Origin: Legionella sp.
GTDB taxonomy: Bacteria > Pseudomonadota > Gammaproteobacteria > Legionellales > Legionellaceae
Assembly: GCA_031291095.1 (NCBI GenBank)
Contig: JARLJR010000135.1
Coordinates: 88,321-152,320 of the forward strand
Length of the DNA: 64,000 nucleotides
Direction of reading: 5' to 3'
The translations under genes and the position numbers were made by a program. A model generated the notes under the pieces. The model was given only the letters and a program-made list of their open reading frames with translations, had not been told where the DNA came from and made no database searches. Shown piece by piece: positions 44,231-52,684 of the stretch (within the stretch, counting starts at the first letter, position 1; every line of letters begins with the position of its first letter).

Positions 44231-46528
44231 ATGCTTAAGGTACTGAAACGAATAGTTCAAGAAGTCACCGCAGCCCAACAGCTCTCAGAGGCCCTTGGCA
44301 TTTTGGTGCAACAAATTAATAAAGCCATTAATGCCGAGGCCGTCTCCGTTTACCTTATTGATACCAAACATGCTGAATACGTACTCATCGCGACAGAAGG
44401 CTTAAATAAGCAAGCCGAGTCTCGAGTACGTGTCGCTCTCGACAGTGGCTTGATTGGCCAAGTAGGGCGACGTGAAGAACCCATTAATCTGGAAGACGCC
44501 CCCTCTCACCCTGATTTTTATCACCATTCCTTATTAGGTGAGGAACGCTTTAAAGCGTTTCTTGGGGTTCCCATCATCCAACATCGTAAACTCTACGGTG
44601 TTTTGATTATTCAGCAAACCGAACAGCGCTGTTTTGATGATACAGAAGAATCCTTCTTAATTACGCTGGCCGCCCAGCTGGGCGGTATTATTGCCCATGC
44701 CGAAGCTACTGGTGAATTAGCCGAATTAACTCAGCCCAAACCCATGGGTGGCGTGGAAAAAATTGAAGTCAGCTCCACCTCTTTAGCAGGGGTTGGTTCT
44801 GTTCCTGGCATCGGGATTGGTACCGCGGTTGTGGTATACCCCCCTGCAGATATTGACGCTGTTCCTCGCCATCCGGTAGAAACCTTGGATGAAGAGATCA
44901 GCACTTTTTATGAAGCCTTAGAAGCGACTCGAGATGACATGCTGCGCTTAGGACGACGCATGAAGGCGGTGGTTGCAGAAGAGGAACACGCATTATTTGA
45001 TGTGTATTTACGTATCCTGGATAAAGACAGTTTAGGCGCGGAAGTCGTACATGTAATTCGCGAAGAAAAAATCAGTGCTCAAGCAGCTTTAGCCACCGTA
45101 ATCAAAAAGCATGTGGCTCAGTTTGAAAGCATGGAAGACTCCTATCTGCGAGAACGAGCTAGTGATTTTCGGGATCTGGGCCGACGAGTATTGGCGGCTT
45201 TGCAATGGTCACAACATGAAGAAATAGTTTATCCAAATCGTACCATTTTGATTGGCGATGAAGTAACCGCAGCAGCCCTTGCTGAAGTGCCTGAAGGTTG
45301 CTTAGCAGGTGTTGTTTCTGCCAAGGGTTCGAATAACTCTCATGTCGCTATTTTAGCGCGTGCCTTAGGCGTACCCACCGTGATGGGGGTTCGTGGTTTA
45401 AAACTAGAGTATGTTAGCCGCCGCGCCATTATTGTGGATGGTTATTTTGGACAGGTACATGTTTCGCCATCGAAAGCCGTATTAACTGAATTTAAACTTC
45501 TAGAACAAGAAGAACAGGCGCTAAATCAAAGTCTGGTCAGTCTTCGCGATAAACCTGCAGAAACCACAGACTGTTATAAGATTTCCTTACAGGTGAATAC
45601 GGGGCTTGCTATGGATGCCGGTCTATCCATGAGTGTGGGCGCTGAAGGGGTTGGTTTATACCGCTCAGAAGTTCCATTTATGAGTCGTGATCAATTCCCC
45701 TCCGAAGATGAGCAAACCATTATTTATCGTCAAACCCTGAAAGCATTCGCCCCACGTCCTGTGACTATGCGTACCCTCGACATTGGTGGCGACAAAGTTT
45801 TGCCCTATTTTCCGGTGGAAGAAGATAACCCCTACCTGGGTTGGCGTGGTATACGCGTTACCCTTGATCATCCCGATGTGTTCCTTATGCAAGTACGGGC
45901 CATGATGCGTGCCAGTGAGGAATTAAATAACTTGCGTATTATGCTGCCCATGGTGACCACACTGAGTGAGGTAGAAGAAGCAACTTATCTGATTGACCAA
46001 GCTTATGCTGAGTTGCTGGAAGAAGGTTGTAACATCGCCAAACCCAAATTAGGGGTGATGATTGAAGTGCCTGCTGCCGCTTATCTTGCACGCGAAATCG
46101 CCAAACGTGTCGACTTTATTTCCGTCGGCAGTAACGATTTAACCCAATACTTTTTAGCGGTAGATAGAAATAATGCACGAGTAGCAAGTCTCTATGACTC
46201 CATGCATCCTGCCATGTTGCGCGTTTTACTTAAAGTAGTTGAGGGAGGCCATGCGGCCGGGGTTGAAGTGAGTATTTGTGGTGAAATGGCCAGCGATCCT
46301 TTAGCCGTAATTTTATTAATTGCTATGGGCTTTGATACCTTAAGCATGAACTCAGCCAGCTTACCCCGTGTAAAATGGGTAATTCGTAATTTTGCGATTG
46401 CCAATGCACGTAAAATTCTTGCTGAAGTACTTGAATTCGAACATCCCGCAGAAATTCGTCTGCATTTAGAAAAAGCATTGGAGGCAGAAGGCTTAGGCGG
46501 CTTAATTAGAGCTGGGAAATCCCTATAG
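44231..46528 (+). CDS. ptsP: PTS-Ntr enzyme I (phosphoenolpyruvate-protein phosphotransferase)
   Basis: A 765-residue EI-Ntr. An N-terminal GAF domain (about 1-150) precedes the EI core: phospho-His region GSNNSHVAILARALGVPTVMG, PEP-binding barrel (EGVGLYRSEVPFMSRDQFPSEDEQ; MRTLDIGGDKVLPYF; SVGSNDLTQYFLAVDRNNARV) and the catalytic Cys in VSICGEMASDP. It starts the nitrogen-related phosphorelay to NPr and EIIA-Ntr; those partners are not in the window. Its stop shares bases with the GTG start of the next gene. Confidence 0.95.
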   Translation: MLKVLKRIVQEVTAAQQLSEALGILVQQINKAINAEAVSVYLIDTKHAEYVLIATEGLNKQAESRVRVALDSGLIGQVGRREEPINLEDAPSHPDFYHHSLLGEERFKAFLGVPIIQHRKLYGVLIIQQTEQRCFDDTEESFLITLAAQLGGIIAHAEATGELAELTQPKPMGGVEKIEVSSTSLAGVGSVPGIGIGTAVVVYPPADIDAVPRHPVETLDEEISTFYEALEATRDDMLRLGRRMKAVVAEEEHALFDVYLRILDKDSLGAEVVHVIREEKISAQAALATVIKKHVAQFESMEDSYLRERASDFRDLGRRVLAALQWSQHEEIVYPNRTILIGDEVTAAALAEVPEGCLAGVVSAKGSNNSHVAILARALGVPTVMGVRGLKLEYVSRRAIIVDGYFGQVHVSPSKAVLTEFKLLEQEEQALNQSLVSLRDKPAETTDCYKISLQVNTGLAMDAGLSMSVGAEGVGLYRSEVPFMSRDQFPSEDEQTIIYRQTLKAFAPRPVTMRTLDIGGDKVLPYFPVEEDNPYLGWRGIRVTLDHPDVFLMQVRAMMRASEELNNLRIMLPMVTTLSEVEEATYLIDQAYAELLEEGCNIAKPKLGVMIEVPAAAYLAREIAKRVDFISVGSNDLTQYFLAVDRNNARVASLYDSMHPAMLRVLLKVVEGGHAAGVEVSICGEMASDPLAVILLIAMGFDTLSMNSASLPRVKWVIRNFAIANARKILAEVLEFEHPAEIRLHLEKALEAEGLGGLIRAGKSL

Positions 46529-47328
46529 TGACGATTGCAATCCTTCATGGAGTCATTTACTTATTAATTGGCGCTTTTACAGGAATTGTTGCTGGTTTAT
46601 TTGGGATTGGTGGTGGTTTAGTGGTCATTCCAAGTTTAGTCTTGGTCTTTCAACAAATGGGTGTTATTCCAGCTAATATGATCATGCATGTTGCCGTTGG
46701 CACGTCGTTGGCCATCATGATTATTACCTCGCTTTCAGCGGTCAGATCGCACCACAAGGTGGGCAATGTTCTATGGTCAGTACTGCAGAAATTATGGCCA
46801 GGCCTGGTTGCAGGGACAATATCAGGCTCTGTTCTTGCAGCGAAGATACCTAATGCTTGGTTAAAAACATTCTTTGGTATTTTTTTACTTTTTGTTGCCA
46901 TCAAAATGCTGTTCGATAAGCCCAACGAGCATTCTGAATCATTTCCTAAACAATGGATAATCTTCATCATCTGCTTTTTTATCGGCCTTACTTCCGGATT
47001 GCTCGGGGTTGGTGGGGGAATTTTAATCGTCCCCTTCATGACTTACTGCGGCATCCCTGCACGTAAAATTGCGGGCATATCCAACTCCTGTGCGTTTACT
47101 ATTGCCCTGATTGGCACGATAACCTTTATTATCACGGGTCTCCATGAAACAGCAGCAATCCCCTATACCCTCGGTTATGTTTACTGGCCAGCCATTCTTC
47201 TCGTTGGCGCTACCAGCAGTATGTTCGCCCCCATAGGGACGAAATTGCACTACAAATTACCAGTCCATCAATTAAAGTATGGCTTTATCGTATTGCTTAT
47301 TTTAACCTCATTAAAAATGCTTCTCTAA
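46528..47328 (+). CDS. TSUP family (TauE/SafE) membrane permease
   Basis: A 266-residue protein with about eight helices in two repeats, each beginning with a glycine-rich motif (GIVAGLFGIGGGLVVIPSLV and GLTSGLLGVGGGILIVPFM), the hallmark of TSUP exporters for sulfite, organosulfonates or similar anions. Start is GTG, overlapping the ptsP TAG by one base. The substrate is unknown. It is the third gene of the rppH-ptsP-lgt-thyA operon. Confidence 0.88.
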   Translation: MTIAILHGVIYLLIGAFTGIVAGLFGIGGGLVVIPSLVLVFQQMGVIPANMIMHVAVGTSLAIMIITSLSAVRSHHKVGNVLWSVLQKLWPGLVAGTISGSVLAAKIPNAWLKTFFGIFLLFVAIKMLFDKPNEHSESFPKQWIIFIICFFIGLTSGLLGVGGGILIVPFMTYCGIPARKIAGISNSCAFTIALIGTITFIITGLHETAAIPYTLGYVYWPAILLVGATSSMFAPIGTKLHYKLPVHQLKYGFIVLLILTSLKMLL

Positions 47329-47343
47329 AGGAATTTATCGCTT

Positions 47344-48117
47344 ATGCTCCACTACCCCTACATTAATCCAGTTGCGTTTTCACTAGGCCCCATCCAAGTA
47401 CACTGGTATGGCTTAATGTACCTCATTGGCTTTGTTAGCGCCTGGCTTCTCGCTCATTGGCGCATGAAACACTATAAATTAGATTGGAATTCAGACCAAA
47501 TTAGTGATTTGATTTTTTATGCCGCACTAGGCGTCATCATCGGCGGTCGTGTTGGCTACATGCTCTTTTATGACTTTCCCGCATTAATCCATACCCCAAT
47601 GTCATTATTTAAAATCTGGGAAGGAGGAATGTCATTCCATGGTGGTTTATTAGGTGTTATTGGTGCTTTATGGCTATTTGCACGCAAATACAAACGTCCC
47701 TTTTGGGAAGTGGGTGATTTTATTGCACCTTTAGTGCCCATCGGCCTTGGCGCTGGGCGTGTTGGTAACTTCATTAATGGTGAACTCTGGGGTCGGGTAA
47801 CCGATGTTCCTTGGGGCATGATCTACGACCATGTTGACAACCAACCCCGCCATCCCTCAGAAATCTATGAATTTGGTTTAGAAGGTATTGGTTTATTTAT
47901 CTTAGTCTGGTGCTATGCCAACAAGGCCCGCCCTGTTGGCCGAGTTTCCGCTGTTTTTCTTATCGGTTATGCGGTATGCCGGATTATTGCGGAATTTTTC
48001 CGTCAACCCGACCCACAATTAGGTTATCTTGCATTTGGATGGTTAACTATGGGTCAAATTTTATCCCTTCCTATGATACTATTGGGACTTTGGTTATGGT
48101 GGCGAGCTGAACGATGA
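47344..48117 (+). CDS. lgt: Prolipoprotein diacylglyceryl transferase
   Basis: A 257-residue inner-membrane enzyme attaching diacylglycerol to the lipobox Cys of prolipoproteins. [36 protein letters not shown] with the essential His, the Lgt signature [16 protein letters not shown] and HPSEIYE are all present. It overlaps thyA by four bases (ATGA). Confidence 0.96.
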   Translation: MLHYPYINPVAFSLGPIQVHWYGLMYLIGFVSAWLLAHWRMKHYKLDWNSDQISDLIFYAALGVIIGGRVGYMLFYDFPALIHTPMSLFKIWEGGMSFHGGLLGVIGALWLFARKYKRPFWEVGDFIAPLVPIGLGAGRVGNFINGELWGRVTDVPWGMIYDHVDNQPRHPSEIYEFGLEGIGLFILVWCYANKARPVGRVSAVFLIGYAVCRIIAEFFRQPDPQLGYLAFGWLTMGQILSLPMILLGLWLWWRAER

Positions 48118-48908
48118 AAACATACTTGCAATTATTAGAACATATTTTACAACACGGAACTGAAAAAACAGACCGTACAGGTACTGGAACCTTATCCGTC
48201 TTTGGCCATCAAATGCGTTTTGATTTACGTCAGGGTTTTCCTTTGGTAACCACCAAAAAGCTACACATGCGCAGCATTGTGCATGAGTTACTATGGTTTT
48301 TAAAGGGCGACACGAATATTGCCTACCTCAAGGAAAATGGCGTCTCCATTTGGGATGAATGGGCTGATAGCAATGGCGATTTAGGCCCCGTCTATGGCAA
48401 ACAATGGCGCAGCTGGCCCACCGCAGATGGTCGCCATATTGACCAGCTCAGTGAAGTACTTGAGCAAATCAAAAGAAATCCCGACTCTCGGCGCTTAATT
48501 GTCAGTGCTTGGAATGTAGGGGAACTCGACCAAATGGCATTAATGCCCTGCCATGCTCTGTTTCAATTTTATGTAGCCAATAACACCCTGTCATGCCAAT
48601 TGTATCAGCGTTCTGCGGATGTCTTTTTAGGCGTGCCCTTTAATATTGCCTCCTACGCCCTGCTAACACATATGGTGGCAGAACAATGTGGGCTGGAAGC
48701 CGGTGAGTTTATTTGGACGGGTGGCGATTGTCATTTGTATTTAAATCATTTAGAACAAGCACGTACCCAGTTAAGTAGAGAGCCATTTCCTTTGGCTCAA
48801 TTACATATCAAACGGAAAGCAAATTCCTTATTTGATTATACTTATGAAGATTTTGAGTTTGTGGATTATCAATCCCATCCTCCAATTAAAGCACCAATTG
48901 CTGTGTAA
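48114..48908 (+). CDS. thyA: Thymidylate synthase
   Basis: A 264-residue ThyA, methylating dUMP with methylene-tetrahydrofolate. [15 protein letters not shown], the catalytic Cys in [31 protein letters not shown] and the C-terminal IKAPIAV are intact. Last gene of the operon; its final 23 bp overlap the end of the convergent repeat protein. Confidence 0.97.
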   Translation: MKTYLQLLEHILQHGTEKTDRTGTGTLSVFGHQMRFDLRQGFPLVTTKKLHMRSIVHELLWFLKGDTNIAYLKENGVSIWDEWADSNGDLGPVYGKQWRSWPTADGRHIDQLSEVLEQIKRNPDSRRLIVSAWNVGELDQMALMPCHALFQFYVANNTLSCQLYQRSADVFLGVPFNIASYALLTHMVAEQCGLEAGEFIWTGGDCHLYLNHLEQARTQLSREPFPLAQLHIKRKANSLFDYTYEDFEFVDYQSHPPIKAPIAV

Positions 48909-49515
48909 TCGTATCTTCGTCGTCATCATCTAGCCCCAAAGAAAAGCCTGGAGAGGAAGGCGTACTCCCAACGCTTCTCGTTGACGAGTGGTTTGGGGTG
49001 TACGCTCCGAAAGAGAGGCCTGGAGAAGGATGGGCGCTGCCACTTTTAGTTGACGAATGCTCTGGTGTGTAAACGCCTAAAGATAAACCTGGAGAAGGAT
49101 GAGCACTGTCACCTTTAACTGACCGTTTGGGGGTGTGAACACCTGAATAAAGGCCAGGAGAAGGGGGCGTACTAGCGGTTGATGAGGACGGCTCACCATC
49201 AAAAAACGCGGGAGAAGAGGACGTACGACGCGATTGAGTCGGAGTATTTACGCCCAAAGAAAGACCAGGAGAAGGAGGAGTGCTACCAGTTCCTACCCAT
49301 TTTTTAGGTGGTGTTCTTGGAGCGTAATCATCCTCATCTACCCGTAACCCCTCAGTTACAGTGGTATTTATACCCGCATTGCCTATATAGATATAAGTAT
49401 CCTGATTAAGAATGCCATTGCCAGAATCAGCTGCAGACAAAATTGGTTCTTCCTCTGGTGGAACAGTCGAACTACCACAGCAAAAAATTGTTTTTAATAT
49501 TTCAAATATAGTCAT
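48886..49515 (-). CDS. Orphan SPG/TP-repeat protein
   Basis: A 209-residue low-complexity protein. N-terminus [16 protein letters not shown] has two Cys after a hydrophobic stretch. Residues 77-201 contain five copies of a ~19-residue unit of the form S[17 protein letters not shown]: cores at 77-95, 114-132, 136-154, 159-177 and 183-201, the last running into an acidic DDDDED end. Predicted disordered. AGAGGA precedes the ATG. It overlaps the 3' end of thyA by 23 bp. The many SP and TP dipeptides would be targets of proline-directed eukaryotic kinases if delivered into a host; this is inference. Confidence 0.7.
   Translation of the reverse strand: MTIFEILKTIFCCGSSTVPPEEEPILSAADSGNGILNQDTYIYIGNAGINTTVTEGLRVDEDDYAPRTPPKKWVGTGSTPPSPGLSLGVNTPTQSRRTSSSPAFFDGEPSSSTASTPPSPGLYSGVHTPKRSVKGDSAHPSPGLSLGVYTPEHSSTKSGSAHPSPGLSFGAYTPNHSSTRSVGSTPSSPGFSLGLDDDDEDTITQQLVL
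48913..49287 (-). repeat. Protein-level tandem repeat, five SPGLSLG units
   Basis: Spacing between unit starts is 37, 22, 23 and 24 codons; units 3 and 4 are most alike ([36 protein letters not shown]). Unit 5 has lost the TP part and is replaced by an Asp/Glu run. Units 1 and 2 are separated by a longer linker. Confidence 0.75.
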
Positions 49516-49560
49516 AAAAAATAATCCTCTAAAATGAACCGGTAGCGTAGCTCTAAAGAA

Positions 49561-50679
49561 TTACGTTACCCTTAGCGATTTATCAAATTGCTGTTCAACA
49601 TCATTCACATTATTTTGGCTGTGAGTCACATTAAAAAAACCATGCCCGCGAACCAATAATGAGACACCTACCGCCAATAGACCTACGCAAGTTAGCGCAA
49701 CAGCAATATTCGCAAGGACAACTTTCCAATACTGGCGATGAGGGGACATTAATTGATCTTGAGAGTGCAGCTTATTATGAAACTCGGCTACAAAAGCTCC
49801 CTTATTTTGCTCTTCAGGCGACGCTGTATAATAGTCTTTTAAATCATTAGTTAACTCTATGGCCAATTGCATGGCTGCATTTGCTTTTTCAGAACCTGTT
49901 GATTTTAAAAGCAAACCATAAGCATGCATTGCCTTAAGACTGGCCAGTAAGCCCGCTAACTCAACAGGCGCTTGCCAAGCATTAAAATCATAATTATCCA
50001 GTTGTAGTGGAACAGACTGTGGACTTGGCTCAGCGTGAGGGATCGGGGAAACAAAACCCTCACTGGTTGATTCTGGCTGTTCCTGTCTAGAAACTAATTC
50101 GTCAACTAGCAATGAAGCATCTGTAGATGACTCTTGTTGTTCTTGAACATTAGAGTTATTCATTACTTTACTTGGCTCGGGAACACTCCATGCCGTTAAA
50201 TCCGCTTCAGGAATAGCTTTTTGCAATGCCACAACGGCTGCCCTGGTAAAAATCCCCCATTGAGCAAATGAATTATTCTCGGGGGCAACGGGCGAACCAC
50301 TAACACTGAATTTTATCTCATTATTTTGATACGATGAGCGGAATAAACTCGCATCATTAGTTCTCAAAGCCTTCATCAACACACAATAAGTGGTAATACG
50401 AGGATCAGAGTACGTCACTCTTGTCGCATTATTTTCGTCGAATTTCAGTCTTGGAAAATCTTGTTGATCTAACTGATCGAGATACATAGTAAATTCGCGG
50501 TAAATTTGCCTCGCAGCCTCTCTGCGACTGCTATCTTTCGTGTGATCCCAAACACTTCCGTATGCATTTTTAACAAACCGAGAGACCGCGGCAACAGCAG
50601 GATCAACCGCTACAATTTCAGTCTGGACATCGGAAGCAAAGTTCACTTGTTTTTCTTTTTTTTCTTTTTTTGGTGGCAT
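49561..50679 (-). CDS. Orphan 372-aa protein with C-terminal membrane anchor
   Basis: Not recognised. Starts with a basic stretch (PPKKEKKEK); residues 20-160 are probably globular and helical; 170-230 is a Gln/Ser/Pro-rich linker; 235-310 helical; and one strong hydrophobic segment (VVLANIAVALTCVGLLAVGVSLL, about 323-345, written as the only span) is followed by ~25 polar residues. This globular-plus-single-C-terminal-anchor plan recurs among Legionella orphan proteins. No clear Shine-Dalgarno before the ATG (TTGTTGAACTT). It lies 45 bp upstream of the SPG-repeat gene on the same strand and may be co-transcribed. Confidence 0.75.
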   Translation of the reverse strand: MPPKKEKKEKQVNFASDVQTEIVAVDPAVAAVSRFVKNAYGSVWDHTKDSSRREAARQIYREFTMYLDQLDQQDFPRLKFDENNATRVTYSDPRITTYCVLMKALRTNDASLFRSSYQNNEIKFSVSGSPVAPENNSFAQWGIFTRAAVVALQKAIPEADLTAWSVPEPSKVMNNSNVQEQQESSTDASLLVDELVSRQEQPESTSEGFVSPIPHAEPSPQSVPLQLDNYDFNAWQAPVELAGLLASLKAMHAYGLLLKSTGSEKANAAMQLAIELTNDLKDYYTASPEEQNKGAFVAEFHNKLHSQDQLMSPHRQYWKVVLANIAVALTCVGLLAVGVSLLVRGHGFFNVTHSQNNVNDVEQQFDKSLRVT

Positions 50680-50851
50680 AAGTTCAACAATAGCGTTAAT
50701 TAAAAACGCGGAGTGTACTTTATATGTTGTTCAATTAAAAGCACAAAGCAAAAAATATGGGCACAAATAATTGTTGTAAATTCAATGTGGTTATAAATGG
50801 TTAAACTTGTTCTCAATGAGCTCACTCATAAACGTTTGGAAAGGAAGCACC

Positions 50852-50893
50852 GCCATTAAGTTAAGGAAAGATGCTGAATGACCTCTTAATGGC
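50852..50893 (-). terminator. Inverted repeat after the nitroreductase gene
   Basis: Nine-base arms GCCATTAAG / CTTAATGGC with a 24-base spacer lie 8 bp past the nitroreductase stop. The long loop makes it a poor terminator; it may be a protein site. The rest of the 222-bp gap is AT-rich upstream sequence of the 372-aa orphan. Confidence 0.3.
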
Positions 50894-50901
50894 AATGCTA
50901 G

Positions 50902-51495
50902 CTAGACCCACTTGAGAATTTGCGGTGGATTGTGAGTAGTAGCTAATGTAGGCGTTGCTGGCCAACCAAGAATAATCGGAGCAACGGCCGTCATATTTTC
51001 CGATATTCCTAACTCTTTTTTCCATTCAGGTAAATTTAACGCAGGAACTGAAAAGCCAATAACACAGGAGGCAAGATCAAAGCTCAGAGCTGAAAGCATT
51101 AAATTTTCAGCGGCCAACCAACAATCAGCACTAACAAACTCACCCTTAAACCTACTGCAGATAACGATTAAAGCAGGCGCATTGTAGAAAACATTGAATT
51201 CTTTTTGTTGCACCACTTGCAAAATATGTTCTTCCTGAAGGTCTTTATGTTCCTTTGTGCTCGTTAGTAACTTAGCACTATCTGAGATACGATCTAATAA
51301 GGATTTATCTTGAATCACCACAAATGCTCTGGATTCTTCATGAAGTGCGGAAGGAGCATGGGTTGCTGCCTCTAAGAGCTGATTAATAATCTCTGCATCA
51401 ACTTTATGAGGTAAATAATTACGCACCGCTCTGCGATTATATATAGCATCTATTACATCAATTTTGTTGCGCTTTATTGATTCCGCCCTTTCCAT
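50902..51495 (-). CDS. Nitroreductase family protein
   Basis: The ATG at 51495 has GGAG six bases upstream and gives a 197-residue protein beginning shortly before IDAIYNRRAVRNYL, the FMN-phosphate contact of the family; the more distant ATG at 51570 adds 25 unrelated residues. ATHAPSALHEESRAFVVI and VIGFSVPALNLPEWKKELGI are typical. It is expected to be an FMN-dependent NAD(P)H oxidoreductase; the substrate cannot be predicted. Confidence 0.85.
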   Translation of the reverse strand: MERAESIKRNKIDVIDAIYNRRAVRNYLPHKVDAEIINQLLEAATHAPSALHEESRAFVVIQDKSLLDRISDSAKLLTSTKEHKDLQEEHILQVVQQKEFNVFYNAPALIVICSRFKGEFVSADCWLAAENLMLSALSFDLASCVIGFSVPALNLPEWKKELGISENMTAVAPIILGWPATPTLATTHNPPQILKWV

Positions 51496-51664
51496 AATCG
51501 GCTCCTTAGCTTTTTCTAGATTATAGCATATCGACATGAGAACACGGCTTAACTTATACCTACAGCACATCCGTTGGTCATCTCCATAACTTTATGTGCT
51601 GCTTTTCCATCCTGCTTATTTACAACCTGAGACAGCTCTAATAAGATGAGTTACGAATAGAGCA

Positions 51665-52186
51665 ATGGAGTTGAACATGTCGTTTTCGATGTATGATCTT
51701 ACTGTCCCTGTGATGCTACGCAATTTAGGCATCCTCTCTGAATATATGGATAAAGCTACTGCTTACGCGATTGAAAAGAATATTGATCCCTCAGTATTAA
51801 TTAACGCCCGTCTTGCGCCTGACATGCTCCCTCTATCAGGGCAAATTCAGCGCTTTAGTGATAATTGTAAAGGGGGTATTGCCAGGCTCGCTGACATAAC
51901 TGCTCCGCGCTTTCCAGATACCGAATCGACTTTCGACGAGCTAAAAGAACGCCTTACGAAAACCGCTACATTCCTGCAGGATATTAAGCCCGAACTACTT
52001 AATGGTGATGACAGTCGCCTTGTAGAAATCAAAGTACGCCAGGAAAGTATTTCCCTCAGTGCTCGTACTTATTTATTGTCTATGTTGCTTCCGAATCTAT
52101 TTTTTCATCTCACAACCACGCACGATATTTTACGCCATTATGGGATGAATATTGGAAAAATGGATTATTTAGGGTACTCAAATTAG
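51665..52186 (+). CDS. DUF1993 family protein (DinB-like fold)
   Basis: A 173-residue protein matching DUF1993: MYDLTVPVMLRNLGILSEYMDKA at the start, LAPDMLPLSGQIQRFSDNCKG in the middle, and a C-terminal LPNLFFHLTTTHDILRHYGM. The family has a four-helix DinB-like bundle; its role is unknown. Two in-frame Met lie at the start (51665 and 51677); the second, MSFSMYDL, is closer to the family's N-terminus. Confidence 0.82.
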   Translation: MELNMSFSMYDLTVPVMLRNLGILSEYMDKATAYAIEKNIDPSVLINARLAPDMLPLSGQIQRFSDNCKGGIARLADITAPRFPDTESTFDELKERLTKTATFLQDIKPELLNGDDSRLVEIKVRQESISLSARTYLLSMLLPNLFFHLTTTHDILRHYGMNIGKMDYLGYSN

Positions 52187-52233
52187 GACAACGTACCGAC
52201 ATACCCTGCCCAAAAAGATTGCTTTATTTCCGA

Positions 52234-52263
52234 TGCTGGGCTTTACAGCCCAGCCTACATCAG
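52234..52263. repeat. REP-like hairpin, family E (copy 3)
   Basis: Perfect eight-base arms GCTGGGCT / AGCCCAGC around TTAC, then CTACATCAG. Nearly identical to the element at 38342-38366. It lies in the 93-bp gap between convergent DUF1993 and thioesterase genes and may end both transcripts. Confidence 0.6.
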
Positions 52264-52279
52264 ACAAGTACAAATAGTG

Positions 52280-52684
52280 TTATTTGCTTCCCTCAAAAGA
52301 AGTACGAATACTATCCGGTAAGGGTACGGATTTATTTCGCGTATAATCCACCCATACGACTTTACAGCTGCCCTGAGCCATTAATACTTCATCTTGATAC
52401 AAGTCATGATCCATCATCATGCTGGAATTGCCCATGTTATATATTCTGGAGCGTAAAGTTACAGTAGCAGGGTACACAACAGGTTTTAGATAAGTACAGG
52501 CAACATGAACAACCACCGGCCCCATTTGCTCCGTCATATTTATATTAAGCTCGCGTAGCCACTCAATACGAGCCTCCTGAAAATAGTCAAAATAGCGTGC
52601 ATTATTTACATGACCCAATGCATCCATATCACCCCAAGCAATGGAGAAGGTTTTTTCGTGTACAGTAATTTTATTTTCAGTCAT
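52280..52684 (-). CDS. Acyl-CoA thioesterase, 4HBT/YbgC-FadM type
   Basis: A 134-residue hotdog protein. SIAWGDMDALGHVNNARYFDYFQEARIEWL contains the Asp and HVNN of the 4-hydroxybenzoyl-CoA thioesterase signature. Expected to hydrolyse acyl-CoAs; chain preference unknown. The start overlaps the priA stop by four bases, so it ends the operon MidA-like, PTPS, priA, thioesterase. Confidence 0.85.
   Translation of the reverse strand: MTENKITVHEKTFSIAWGDMDALGHVNNARYFDYFQEARIEWLRELNINMTEQMGPVVVHVACTYLKPVVYPATVTLRSRIYNMGNSSMMMDHDLYQDEVLMAQGSCKVVWVDYTRNKSVPLPDSIRTSFEGSK

Noticed and set aside
49561-50679. Operon of the 372-aa orphan with the nitroreductase upstream
   Set aside because: A 222-bp gap with an inverted repeat separates them, so independent transcription is more likely.
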